Program-made: the position numbers and the translations under genes
Shown here: piece by piece, positions 1 through 13,209 of the stretch
Position numbering within the stretch: position 1 is the first letter of the stretch
How the letters are laid out: each line of letters starts with the position of its first letter
Notes under the pieces: generated by a model
Database searches by the model: none
Told to the model about the DNA's origin: nothing
What the model saw: only the letters and a program-made list of their open reading frames with translations
NCBI GenBank assembly: GCA_963800255.1
Contig: CAWDAK010000013.1
Location: 1-64,000, forward strand
DNA length: 64,000 nt
Source of the DNA: DATFVA01 sp963800255
GTDB lineage: Bacteria; Bacteroidota; Ignavibacteria; Ignavibacteriales; Ignavibacteriaceae
Direction: 5' to 3'

Positions 1-111
1 ATACCCTAATAAGTGACTAAAAATAAGCCTTTTCTTTATGTATGTTTTAATTTGATTCTTTGTTTTTCAGTCATCTTTCTGATAAATTTATAAATTAACA
101 ACTTTAGATTT

Positions 112-846
112 ATGAAAAAAATATACCTGGTACTGATAACGAGTTTATTTCTCACCACAGCAATACTGGCTCAGGAATCGAAATACTTTGATGCACCCTT
201 CGGAGGGGGAGGAGGATTTACACCGGGATTTATCTTTCCGAATACGGATCCCCTCAATAATGTTCTACCACCTGATTTTCCAACACTGTCTAATAAGGCA
301 GTATTTACTACCGGCGGCGCAGGATTTTTTTATATCGGTCTTATTAAGTTTGTACGGATTGGCGGAGGAGGGTTTGGGGGCTCTACATCCGAAATGGTAC
401 AGTCACCTTCAGATAATTTCAGAAGGGAAGTTGATTATTCTATAGGCGGGGGGGGAATGACGATAGAATATACAATTCCGTTTATAAGAGATTTCGGGAT
501 TTCAGTGGGTGCAATGGTAGGCGGAGGAAGCATTACAGCTGAGATTTATAAGAATAAAGGAGGATTTTCCTGGAATAACCTTACTGGTGAATTTAATGCA
601 AATCAGCAGACCGGCAACATAAGCCGGAGGATATCCGGAAGCTACTGGCTGGTGTCACCTATACTTAATATAGATATCCCGATATACAGATTTGTTTCTA
701 TCCGGGTTGGCGGCGGCTATCAAATGTCTTTTGGTGAAAGCTGGACGATCGAGAATGATCAGGATCTATCCGGCGTCCCTTCCGAATTTAATGGTAATAG
801 TTTCTTCATTCAAACAGGAATTTTCCTGGGATTTTTTGCTTTCTAA
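112..846 (+). CDS. Secreted glycine-rich envelope protein, unknown function
   Basis: I do not recognise a family. The 244-residue product begins with a clear Sec signal peptide (lysines at 2-3, hydrophobic stretch to about residue 20, then Gln). Just after it is a run of five glycines (31-35), and Gly-rich patches recur through the protein. Alternating hydrophobic and polar stretches and a final aromatic end (GFFAF) suggest a small outer-membrane beta-barrel, which is inference. The stop lies 2 bases before the start of the dTDP-glucose dehydratase gene, so the two are probably co-transcribed with the SLBB export gene that follows. That would tie it to polysaccharide export or to the cell surface. 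An overlapping frame at 188-445 is a shadow. Confidence 0.75.
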   Translation: MKKIYLVLITSLFLTTAILAQESKYFDAPFGGGGGFTPGFIFPNTDPLNNVLPPDFPTLSNKAVFTTGGAGFFYIGLIKFVRIGGGGFGGSTSEMVQSPSDNFRREVDYSIGGGGMTIEYTIPFIRDFGISVGAMVGGGSITAEIYKNKGGFSWNNLTGEFNANQQTGNISRRISGSYWLVSPILNIDIPIYRFVSIRVGGGYQMSFGESWTIENDQDLSGVPSEFNGNSFFIQTGIFLGFFAF

Positions 847-848
847 TT

Positions 849-1859
849 ATGAAAAATATTTTAGTAACCGGCGGCGCAGGATTCATCGGGAGTAATTTTA
901 TCAACTACGTTCTTCAAGAGCATGAAGATTATAAAATCATCAATATTGATAAGCTTACTTACGCAGGGAATCTTGAGAACCTCGTTCAATGCGAGGATAA
1001 TCCAAATTTTTATTTTATAAAAGGCGACATAACTAATTCTGAACTTGTGAGCTATCTTTTTGAACGGTTCGAAGTTAATTATGTAATAAATTTTGCGGCC
1101 GAATCTCACGTTGATCGCAGTATTCTGGGTTCAGAGATCTTTTTTAGAACCAACGTTTTGGGTACAAATGTTCTTCTTGAGACGTCACGAAGGTTCGGCG
1201 TGAAGAAGTTTGTACAAATCTCTACGGATGAAGTATATGGCAGTTTAGGCAAAAGCGGTTTATTTACAGAAAAAACTCCCCTTTCACCTAATAGTCCTTA
1301 TTCCTCCAGCAAAGCTGCGGCTGATATGATGGCTTTATCCTTTCATCATACATACGGATTGCCGGTGGTTGTAACCAGGTGCTCAAACAATTACGGTCCC
1401 TACCAGTTCCCCGAAAAGCTCATTCCGCTGATGATACTAAATTCTCTCAGCGGTAAAAAACTGCCTGTATACGGTGACGGAATGAACGTTCGCGACTGGA
1501 TTTTTGTAGACGACCATAACCGGGCCATAGACCTTGTATTCCAGAAGGGGAAGCCTGGCGAGGTATATAACATAGGTGCATCCAACGAAATGCCCAACAT
1601 CGAAATAATAAGACTGATCTTAAATTATCTGAACAAACCTGATAGTCTGATTGAATATGTGAAGGACCGTCCAGGTCATGACAGAAGGTATGCTATAGAT
1701 TCAACAAAAATTCAGAACGAACTGGGATGGAAGCCGCTCTTTACATTTGAAGACGCAATAGAAAAAACTATCGACTGGTATCTTCAGAACGAAACCTGGT
1801 GGACGAGGATAATCTCCGGTGAATACCAGGACTATTACAAATTACAGTATCAACTCTGA
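849..1859 (+). CDS. rfbB: dTDP-glucose 4,6-dehydratase
   Basis: This cytosolic short-chain dehydrogenase/reductase (extended SDR) converts dTDP-D-glucose to dTDP-4-keto-6-deoxy-D-glucose, the second step towards dTDP-rhamnose and other deoxysugars for surface polysaccharide. The 336-residue length is normal for RfbB/RmlB. Visible motifs are the NAD-binding TGGAGFIGSNF (residues 7-17), NFAAESHVDRS (about 81-91), the STDEVYG segment carrying the catalytic Thr-Asp-Glu, and the YSSSK active-site motif (Tyr and Lys of YxxxK). The RPGHDRRYAID segment near the C-terminus is typical of the family. The gene follows the preceding one by 2 bases and is 31 bases ahead of the SLBB export gene. The other rhamnose genes (rfbA, rfbC, rfbD) are not in the window. 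Confidence 0.95.
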   Translation: MKNILVTGGAGFIGSNFINYVLQEHEDYKIINIDKLTYAGNLENLVQCEDNPNFYFIKGDITNSELVSYLFERFEVNYVINFAAESHVDRSILGSEIFFRTNVLGTNVLLETSRRFGVKKFVQISTDEVYGSLGKSGLFTEKTPLSPNSPYSSSKAAADMMALSFHHTYGLPVVVTRCSNNYGPYQFPEKLIPLMILNSLSGKKLPVYGDGMNVRDWIFVDDHNRAIDLVFQKGKPGEVYNIGASNEMPNIEIIRLILNYLNKPDSLIEYVKDRPGHDRRYAIDSTKIQNELGWKPLFTFEDAIEKTIDWYLQNETWWTRIISGEYQDYYKLQYQL

Positions 1860-1890
1860 AAAATATAATAAAAAATATAAGACTGCTTAA

Positions 1891-3330
1891 ATGAAAAAAC
1901 TTTTTGGTGCGCTGTTTCTTATCATTTTTGGAATAAACAGCTATGCACAAATGGATTCTAAATTTAACCTTAACAGCAGTGACATGCTGCAAATGGGAGC
2001 TATAAGCGTTACTATCGGCGGGGAGTTCGTTATCACCGGTACATTTCCTGCTTTAATAACAGAACGGGTTGACGCATTCGTTACAAGAATGTATAACCAG
2101 GTGAGAGAGGAAATGTCGAGAACTACAAACGACCCTCAGCTTCTCAAACAGCTTGAAAAAAAGCTTGACAACTACGTACTCCGCGATATTACGCTGAGAA
2201 GAGCTTCGGGGGAGGTAATGCATCTGGATCTGCAGAAATTCAGGTTAGACGGGGATTTTTCCAATAATCCTTACCTCAAAAATGATGATGTGATAATTTT
2301 CCCTCAGCCTGATTTTGAGCATAGTTCATTTACAGTTTCCGGGGCGGTGAACAACCCGGGTAAGTTTTTCTTTGTTGAAGGTGATCATCTGCAGGATGCC
2401 CTTGAACTTGCACAGGGAATAAATGAGGCATACGAAAACATCGAGGGAGTTGAAATTCACCGGCTTAATTACGCAGGTAATGAAATCCAGGTTATTAAAA
2501 CTGATGTGGACAGCAACCCGGCTCTTGAACGGGGAGATGGAATAATAGTAGTAGCGAGGGAATCTCAGAAAAAAGGATTCAGTATAATAATTGCGGGCGA
2601 GGTAAATAATCCCGGCCGGATACCTATTACCAAAAATAATACGACCATCAGGCAGGTAATTGAAAAAGCCGGTGGGTTTAAGCCGGATGCCTCTTTGAGG
2701 AGGTCAAAGCTGTTTACAGGAAACAGTCTTCCCATCCTTCTGGAAAATTATTACGGGGTGGAGTTAAAGAATATGCCGAATGTTCTTGACGAAAAGCTCA
2801 CAAATTTCTTATTAAAATTTCAGAACATGATGATGATAAGGATGTCAAACATCGATGAAATGGATTCATCATACTTTCTTATGGAGAATGATTTAAGGAT
2901 TCTGCTCGAGAGCGGTCCGGTAGACTTTACCAAAATAGACGACACTTCGTCAAACATTTCGGATTATGTTGTAAGTGATGGCGACGTAATTATCGTTCCC
3001 CGGAAAGAAAAAACCGTCTATGTTTTCGGCCAGGTAGCCGAACCGGGCAAAGTAAACTATGTAGCTGGAAAAGATTTTGCGTACTACATAAACGAAGCAG
3101 GCGGAAAAGGGGAATATGCAAGAGATGACATAATGCTTATTAAGTCAGTTACAAAAGAATGGATCCCTGCAGATGACGAAAATGCTGAAATAGAGGAAGG
3201 AGATTACATTTTTGTACCAAGAACGCTTGCGAAATCGTTTAATTACTACGTTAGGTACACAAGTGTATTCCTGGGAATTGTTGGAAGTCTTGCCACTATT
3301 GCGCTCCTTATTGTTAACCTTACAAAATAG
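1891..3330 (+). CDS. SLBB-domain polysaccharide export protein (Wza-like)
   Basis: A probable periplasmic/outer-membrane polysaccharide export protein of the Wza/GumB superfamily. The 479-residue product has a signal peptide (residues 1-19, ending SYAQ). A polysaccharide-export region at about 27-135 includes the VTIGGEFVITG strand. Three SLBB-type beta-grasp units follow, each beginning with a G-x-V-x-x-P-G-K/R pattern: SGAVNNPGK (about 151), AGEVNNPGR (about 232) and FGQVAEPGK (about 385). A hydrophobic C-terminal helix (about 455-475) could act as membrane anchor. Wza proteins usually have a lipobox, which I do not see. The gene closes a three-gene run with the glycine-rich protein and rfbB. 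No polysaccharide co-polymerase or tyrosine kinase gene is adjacent in this window. Confidence 0.85.
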   Translation: MKKLFGALFLIIFGINSYAQMDSKFNLNSSDMLQMGAISVTIGGEFVITGTFPALITERVDAFVTRMYNQVREEMSRTTNDPQLLKQLEKKLDNYVLRDITLRRASGEVMHLDLQKFRLDGDFSNNPYLKNDDVIIFPQPDFEHSSFTVSGAVNNPGKFFFVEGDHLQDALELAQGINEAYENIEGVEIHRLNYAGNEIQVIKTDVDSNPALERGDGIIVVARESQKKGFSIIIAGEVNNPGRIPITKNNTTIRQVIEKAGGFKPDASLRRSKLFTGNSLPILLENYYGVELKNMPNVLDEKLTNFLLKFQNMMMIRMSNIDEMDSSYFLMENDLRILLESGPVDFTKIDDTSSNISDYVVSDGDVIIVPRKEKTVYVFGQVAEPGKVNYVAGKDFAYYINEAGGKGEYARDDIMLIKSVTKEWIPADDENAEIEEGDYIFVPRTLAKSFNYYVRYTSVFLGIVGSLATIALLIVNLTK

Positions 3331-3357
3331 AATTGGATAAAGAGCAGCAGATAAGAG

Positions 3358-3477
3358 GAGATTATTTCAAAAGTCTGATTTTGTCAACCTGAACTGGTTA
3401 CAGGTTCTAGTTCCGATTCGAAATCACATAATGAGATTCCAAAATAAATTCAGAAGGACACTTATGAGACAGTCTCT
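3358..3477 (+). repeat. MITE-like dispersed repeat, copy A (degraded)
   Basis: This stretch matches the reverse complement of the element at 57690-57828 over nearly its whole length. Shared blocks include GTCAACCTG, CAGGTTCT, TTCCGA-TCGAAATC, GATTCC-AAATAAA and GACACTTATGAGACAG. Copy A lacks about 20 bp that copy B has internally, and its left terminal repeat is mutated (GAGATTATTTCA against GAGGCTGTCTCA). It carries no coding sequence. It lies between the SLBB gene and the rRNA promoters. Confidence 0.75.
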
Positions 3478-3838
3478 TCTTTATTTACAGAAAGAATTAC
3501 CTTTTAGCATTTCCAATTTCATTTAAAAGAAATATATTTCAACAGTGTTCTGATAAATTATGTTCTTTGTGAAGCTTCTAATGTTTGCAGTATGAAAAGC
3601 ATGTAAGAAAGTTATTACAAACCGTCTTGTTTACTGCCTTTTATTTACGAACCTGAAAAACCCTTAATGACTTTTTCCCGGCCTGAACCTCTTCTGTCGG
3701 CCTATGCTCGGCCTATAACAAGTGCATAACAGGCTCATAACAGGCTCATAACAAGTACATCCTACAATGATGCAGGATATTAAAATTCAGTCTGTGAAAA
3801 AAATATTGAAGAAAAAGCATGTTTTTATGAGCTAAAAC
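3478..3838 (+). other. Gap upstream of rRNA promoters with 11-bp periodic repeats
   Basis: No gene is visible. Most of it is AT-rich and unremarkable. At 3697-3757 there is an 11-bp periodic array: TCGGCCTATGC at 3697-3707, then TCGGCCTATAA from 3708, then two identical CATAACAGGCT units (3725-3735, 3736-3746) and a variant (3747-3757). It ends about 80 bp before the first rRNA promoter, where activator sites and UP elements often sit. A regulatory role is inference. Confidence 0.5.
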
Positions 3839-3868
3839 TTGACATTCTGATTAAATCCCATATATTTG
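3839..3868 (+). promoter_or_regulatory. rRNA promoter P1
   Basis: TTGACA (3839-3844), a 16-bp spacer, then TATATTTG (3861-3868). The second element matches the Bacteroidota -7 consensus TAnnTTTG. It lies about 260 bp before the mature 16S. Confidence 0.65.
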
Positions 3869-3948
3869 GAAGGCTGTTACAGAAATGGTTTAGCCATTAA
3901 AAAAACAGCAGATTTGATGAAAAATTTTGAAATGATGTTAAAAGTCTC

Positions 3949-3979
3949 TTGACATTCGATGTAAGAGGCAGTAAATTTG
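3949..3979 (+). promoter_or_regulatory. rRNA promoter P2
   Basis: TTGACA (3949-3954), exactly 17 bp, then TAAATTTG (3972-3979), another match to TAnnTTTG. It repeats the architecture of P1 about 110 bp downstream, giving tandem rRNA promoters. Confidence 0.7.
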
Positions 3980-4018
3980 ATACCCTTCTTTATGAAGGTT
4001 TCAGATTAAAATTTTGAA

Positions 4019-4030
4019 TGTTCTTTGATA
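4019..4030 (+). promoter_or_regulatory. boxA-like antitermination site in rRNA leader
   Basis: TGTTCTTTGATA resembles the boxA element (E. coli TGCTCTTTAACA) bound by NusB/S10. It sits in the 16S leader just before the 16S processing stem: 4030-4039 pairs perfectly with 5695-5704 downstream of the 16S. A near-identical site lies at 5997-6009. Confidence 0.6.
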
Positions 4031-4125
4031 GAGTGAGTGACATTTAACTCGTCAGTTAAATGGTTTCAACAATAGCGTACTTAATAATTTATATACGCCA
4101 GATTACAAGCCATTAATCAAACTTT

Positions 4126-5663
<1,538 letters not shown>

Positions 5664-5780
5664 GAGTAATCGGAACCGTTTACTACAGTTAGAACACTCA
5701 CTCTTCTTTTTTTTCTAACGAGTCTGAACTATAATACTCCGGCTCGGTTTATTAGTTCTTTTTTTTAATAAACTGGAACT

Positions 5781-5854
<74 letters not shown>

Positions 5855-5914
5855 CTAATCTTTGGGTGTGTATAACATAATGTTAGCCCGATACTCCCAA
5901 AACTATGAAGTTTT

Positions 5915-5987
5915 GGGGCTATAGCTCAATTGGGAGAGCGCCGCCCTTGCAAGGCGGAGGTTATCGGTTCGATCCCGATTAGCTCCA
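5915..5987 (+). tRNA. tRNA-Ala (TGC)
   Basis: A 73-nt cloverleaf after tRNA-Ile. The acceptor stem GGGGCTA pairs with TAGCTCC and includes the G3:U70 wobble that identifies tRNA-Ala. The anticodon stem is CCGCC/GGCGG and the anticodon TGC is at 5948-5950. The CCA end is not encoded. Confidence 0.96.
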
Positions 5988-5996
5988 CAAAAAATT

Positions 5997-6009
5997 TGTT
6001 CTTTGAAAG
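5997..6009 (+). promoter_or_regulatory. boxA-like site in 16S-23S spacer
   Basis: TGTTCTTTGAAAG repeats the leader boxA-like site (4019-4030) just before the 23S processing stem. E. coli rrn operons also place boxA both in the leader and in the spacer. Confidence 0.55.
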
Positions 6010-6111
6010 ATTGAAAGAGTAAAAAAGTTTTCTGATGAAAATCGGAAAAATTTTACTGAGCCATAAAAAACAAACAGAAAGAGCACAGACTATCTGTGAA
6101 TAAAAATTTTC

Positions 6112-9133
<3,022 letters not shown>

Positions 9134-9217
9134 TTAAATTTTTATTCACATGATAGCTCTCTTTTTGTTTGGGCTTGGCTCTTTCAGTCTTTCTATTATT
9201 TTTGAAAAGTTTAAATT

Positions 9218-9332
<115 letters not shown>

Positions 9333-9343
9333 TTTTAATTTAT

Positions 9344-9373
9344 AAACCCTGTTCATTCGAGCAGGGTTTTTTT
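9344..9373 (+). terminator. Rho-independent terminator of the rRNA operon
   Basis: An 8-bp perfect stem, AAACCCTG (9344-9351) with CAGGGTTT (9362-9369), and a 10-nt loop. The T-run continues to 9373, directly after the 5S. Confidence 0.9.
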
Positions 9374-9433
9374 ATACCCCGGTTTTTCGTAATTCCGAAC
9401 CTGAACCATCCCCGTAGGAGATAATGTACATTA

Positions 9434-11620
9434 TTAACTAACGTTTGCTTCTTCAGCTCGTTTCTGCAGATGAGCAAGTACAATTTTAAGCTGCCCGAAA
9501 CTTATCTCATCCGGTGCATCATCTTTTATGGTTCGCAGCCTTACATTGGTTAGATCCTGCGGAAAATATCCTGCTATTTCTTCTACTTCTTCTTTTGGTA
9601 TTAATTCATCAATTACAATAAGCCCCTGCCTTACACCCTTGGCCAGGTGCCCTTCAATTGTTTCTATCGTCAGGCCTCTTTCAGCCGCTGTGTTCTCTAT
9701 ATTCTCTAATTCCCGGAACAATCTAATCGATTCTTCAACTGTGTTTCTTTTCTTTGCAGTATATGAAGTCTGTATATTTTTTACTCTTTTTACTGCAGGA
9801 GCCGAATTGTTAAGATAATCATCGAGGATAAATCCGCTCCGGCAGTAGTTTATTCTGTTAAGATTATCTTCAAGGAGATTGTTTATGAATATGAGGTGAC
9901 CATCGATTACGGATGATACTTTTTTTGTCTCTACCGCTATAGGATGATCAATAAAATTTTCTCTCCACTTGAAGATTTCGGAATAAAAATAATTAGCTCC
10001 TTCTTTAAGTCTTTTCTGAAGATCTTCGTTTTGCTCAACAGGCAGATCCTGCTTATTTAACCTCACGATAGTCTGTTTGAATTTTTCCGAGACCTCATAT
10101 AATTCTTTCTGTACTATCATTAAATCCGTAAGCCACTTGAGTGACCCTTCATTAACCTTATTACTGTCCTGCTCAAGGAACTCTTTCAATTCGATAAGTT
10201 CAAAATACCAGCTGCCCCAGGTAAATATATCCTTAATTTCTTCAAGCATATAATTCTTACGTGATTCAATAAACTGCTGCGGTAGACTTTTATTAAGGTT
10301 GACATTCTGCCATTGGATAAAATCTGAATGTCCGCCAAGATAATTCCTGCCGACAGGAGTTCTAAGTACAAGCCCTTCCAGCGAGGTGCAGCGGCTTAAG
10401 GCCACATAAACCTGTCCTTTAGCAAAAGCTCTCTGTGCATCTATAACAACCTTATTAAATGTTAACCCCTGACTTTTGTGAATCGTAATAGCCCAGGCAA
10501 GCCTGAGAGGGTATTGAATAAAGCTGCCGAGAACTTCTTCGGTTATTTCCCGGGTTAGGGGATCTAGTCTGTACCTGATATTCTCCCATTCACTCTTTTT
10601 TACTTCTATTTCGTTAATGTCGTCTTTACATTTAACTTTTATTGTGCCTGCATTCAGTTCAGTTATAGTTCCTATTTTTCCATTGAAATATTTTCTATCC
10701 TCTATATCATTTCTCAGGAACATAACCTGGGCGCCTGTTTTAAGTTCAAGCTCTTTTTCAGCCGGGAAGGCATTCTCTGGAAAATCATCTATAATCTCGG
10801 CCCTGTAGGTGTGAACTTTATTTTTAATGCCTGCTAATTTCCCTCTGTTTATTTCATCGGCCTGCTGGTTGTGAGTTGTGAGCGTTATATATTCGTCTTC
10901 ATCCGATGGGATAAAATCACTTTTGAGCCTCGATTGAAGTATCTCAAAATTTTCCCTCGAAATATTGTTGTCTCTTATCCCGTTAAGGATTTCAATAAAA
11001 CCGGCTTCTGTCTGCCTGAAAATCTCCTTAAGTTCAATTATCACCGGGGGATTTTCGCGCAGTACGAAGCTGTCAAAAAAGAAAATTGACGAATAGAACT
11101 CTCGCAATATTTCCCAGTCGTCTCTCCTCACAACAGGCGGCAGCTGGTAAAGATCGCCTACCAGGAGTACCTGAACTCCCCCGAATGGACGGTGGGGGCA
11201 CTTCCTTACATACCGCAAGATGGTATCAATTGCGTCAACAATATATGAAGCAACCATACTGGCTTCATCAATAATCAGCAGCTCAAGGTTTCTGAGCATA
11301 TCCATCTTCTCACTGCTGTACCTAAGCTTCGAAAGAAGCGGGTGACGTTTGATGCTGTCTTTACTCAACGAATAACCTGGTGAGGGAAGTATTATTCCGA
11401 AAGGAAGCTGAAAAAGAGAATGCAGTGTAACACCTCTCGCGTTTATTGCCGCAACTCCCGTAGGTGCAGCCACGACGCATTCCTTGGATGTATTGGCACG
11501 GACGTACTTTAGAAAGGTGGTTTTCCCGGTACCTGCTTTCCCGGTGAGAAATATATTCTGATTGGTTTCGGTAATAAAACGATAAGTAATATCAAATTCA
11601 GAGGTGTGTTTTATTAACAT
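9434..11620 (-). CDS. PIF1/RecD-like ATP-dependent DNA helicase with C-terminal HTH
   Basis: A superfamily 1B helicase related to PIF1, RecD and TraA. Numbered from the ATG at 11620 (728 residues), it has Walker A GKAGTGKT (27-34), APTGVAA, Walker B IIDEAS (116-121), GDLYQLPPV (155-163), the TIHKSQGLTF motif and YVALSRCTS (motif VI). The C-terminal region (IETIEGHLAKGVRQG onward) looks like the helix-turn-helix domain found at the end of many bacterial PIF1-like and RecQ proteins. A TTG at 11647 would add nine residues but has no ribosome site, and the ATG aligns better with the family. The gene is convergent with the rRNA operon and faces its terminator. PIF1 enzymes unwind 5'-3' and resolve G-quadruplex or blocked forks. 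The role here is inferred from family. Confidence 0.88.
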   Translation of the reverse strand: MLIKHTSEFDITYRFITETNQNIFLTGKAGTGKTTFLKYVRANTSKECVVAAPTGVAAINARGVTLHSLFQLPFGIILPSPGYSLSKDSIKRHPLLSKLRYSSEKMDMLRNLELLIIDEASMVASYIVDAIDTILRYVRKCPHRPFGGVQVLLVGDLYQLPPVVRRDDWEILREFYSSIFFFDSFVLRENPPVIIELKEIFRQTEAGFIEILNGIRDNNISRENFEILQSRLKSDFIPSDEDEYITLTTHNQQADEINRGKLAGIKNKVHTYRAEIIDDFPENAFPAEKELELKTGAQVMFLRNDIEDRKYFNGKIGTITELNAGTIKVKCKDDINEIEVKKSEWENIRYRLDPLTREITEEVLGSFIQYPLRLAWAITIHKSQGLTFNKVVIDAQRAFAKGQVYVALSRCTSLEGLVLRTPVGRNYLGGHSDFIQWQNVNLNKSLPQQFIESRKNYMLEEIKDIFTWGSWYFELIELKEFLEQDSNKVNEGSLKWLTDLMIVQKELYEVSEKFKQTIVRLNKQDLPVEQNEDLQKRLKEGANYFYSEIFKWRENFIDHPIAVETKKVSSVIDGHLIFINNLLEDNLNRINYCRSGFILDDYLNNSAPAVKRVKNIQTSYTAKKRNTVEESIRLFRELENIENTAAERGLTIETIEGHLAKGVRQGLIVIDELIPKEEVEEIAGYFPQDLTNVRLRTIKDDAPDEISFGQLKIVLAHLQKRAEEANVS

Positions 11621-11647
11621 TGCCGCCCGTTTAATTTTTGAGAGCAA

Positions 11648-11965
11648 AAAATAATAATTTTTGAATCCATAAAAAACACTGCCTATCCCTCAGCAATTTA
11701 TGTTTTCTCTGATCTCACAGAAGGGTAAATTTTCAACCAAAAGTCTTGCTATGACTTTCTCCCGTTTATAGCTCCTAAATCAGCGTTTAAGCTGGAGAGA
11801 CTTTTTTATTGTACGCAAGGATGAGCCAACTATCATTCAGGAGAAGGAAAACAAGTTCCGGAAGATTTTGCAATATTTCTTGTGAATAATGTTATCACTA
11901 CCAGAGCTCTGAGAATTTCTTTTTAGACATTCCTCCAGATTCTTACTTCAAATTAATCAGAGTAT
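11648..11965. other. Gap without a gene
   Basis: About 320 bp between two minus-strand genes. I see no ORF, tRNA or clear terminator. A weak hairpin, CAGC/GCTG, at about 11779-11793 is followed on the plus strand by six Ts. No plus-strand gene ends there, so I assign no function. The minus-strand promoter of the helicase should lie in this gap, but I could not identify it. Confidence 0.4.
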
Positions 11966-12907
11966 TTATTTTTGGCAGCCTATTTTTGATTCCTGATTGC
12001 ATCCGAAAGAGCATCTTTTAGATAGAGGGTGGGCAAACCTGAATCCCGATTCTTCCAGCTTTTCCGGAACAACCCGAAGACTGGCTGTAATAAAATCAGC
12101 CGATTCACCTATCATTGCTTTCATAACCATTTTGGGAACTCTGAAAAATACGGGTCTATTAAGAATATCTCCCAGCTGTTCAGCAAATTCATCCATGATA
12201 ACTGGATTGGGAGAAGAGGCATTTACTGCTCCTGTTATTGTCTGCTTATCCAGGACGTGAATATAAGTATTCACTATATCATCAATATGAATCCACGAAA
12301 ACCACTGTTTCCCGCTGCCAAGAGATGCTCCAATGTACAATTTGAAGAGAGGTAAAAGTTTCTTAAGCATGGCATCCTGAGTACTTAATACCGGACTCGT
12401 TCTTACACTAACCTGCCTAACTCCTGCGCTGGAAACCTTCGCTGCTTCACTCTCCCATTCCTCACAAAGCTCTGCGAGGAAATCATTCCCCGGTTCAGAC
12501 TTTTCAGTTAAGATCTTGTCGCCACTGTCTCCGTAATAATTTATTCCTGAAGCGCTTATAAGAACCTCCGGTTTTTGCTTCGTCTCTGAAATAGCGTTAA
12601 CAATGTTCCTGGTACTGATAATCCTGCTGTTTCTTACTTTTTCCTTATAGGATTCGGTAAACCTTTTGCCGGCAAGATTGGCCCCTGCAAGATGGATAAC
12701 AGCAACGGAATCTTCCAGATGACTTTGCCATGTTTCAGGTTTATGATAATCCCATTCAACGAAATCCTGAGCAAAAGGGAGTATGGATCTACCTTTATTA
12801 ACATCACGTGTAAAAACTGTAATATCAAAACCGCGCGAAATCAATCCTTTTGCCAGGTTTGTGCCGATTAGTCCCGTTGCTCCTGTCATTATAATCTTTT
12901 TAGTCAT
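11966..12907 (-). CDS. TIGR01777 family NAD-dependent epimerase (YfcH/SDR39U1-like), 3' frameshift
   Basis: An extended SDR protein of the TIGR01777 family, whose substrate is unknown. It opens with the nucleotide-binding TGATGLIGTNL and continues with AVIHLAGANLAGKRF, SASGINYYGDSG and the VRTSPVLS and WIHIDDIV segments typical of the family. As read it is 313 residues, but the last 18 are not family-like. Removing one base near 12025 gives the expected ending HPYLKDALSDAIRNQK, with a TAG at 11980-11982. So one extra base is probably present, by sequencing error or late mutation, and it alters only the C-terminal helix. The gene is divergent from the cupredoxin gene, with about 300 bp between them. 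Confidence 0.85.
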   Translation of the reverse strand: MTKKIIMTGATGLIGTNLAKGLISRGFDITVFTRDVNKGRSILPFAQDFVEWDYHKPETWQSHLEDSVAVIHLAGANLAGKRFTESYKEKVRNSRIISTRNIVNAISETKQKPEVLISASGINYYGDSGDKILTEKSEPGNDFLAELCEEWESEAAKVSSAGVRQVSVRTSPVLSTQDAMLKKLLPLFKLYIGASLGSGKQWFSWIHIDDIVNTYIHVLDKQTITGAVNASSPNPVIMDEFAEQLGDILNRPVFFRVPKMVMKAMIGESADFITASLRVVPEKLEESGFRFAHPLSKRCSFGCNQESKIGCQK

Positions 12908-13209
12908 AATTACTTCCTGTTTCTTAAAATAAACAATTTTATGCTTTCAACAGTTCAAATAATATTAAACCTTTATCAAAGGTGATGTCAGAACCACACT
13001 AGTATCATCGCTCACGATTTAATTACATTTTTACATTTCTCAACAGCCTTCCTGAGGTCCGAATTACGCATTAAAATACATCAGACTTTCAATATTATCT
13101 TAATGTTAAAATTAAATAAAATGCTTGTAGTAGAAGCAAATATCCAGTAAATTCAATACATTGTTTTTAATCAATTCAATAACAATTAATCATTTATCGA
13201 GGAGTCATG
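12908..13209. other. Divergent intergenic region
   Basis: About 300 AT-rich bases separate the minus-strand epimerase from the plus-strand cupredoxin gene and should carry both promoters. I found no convincing TTG...TAnnTTTG pair. The one clear signal is GAGGAG at 13199-13204, the ribosome site for the downstream gene. Confidence 0.4.

Noticed and set aside
11779..11808. Hairpin and T-run in the gap between helicase and epimerase
   Set aside because: The stem is only 4 bp plus a weak extension, and no plus-strand gene ends there. It is not enough to call a terminator or small RNA.
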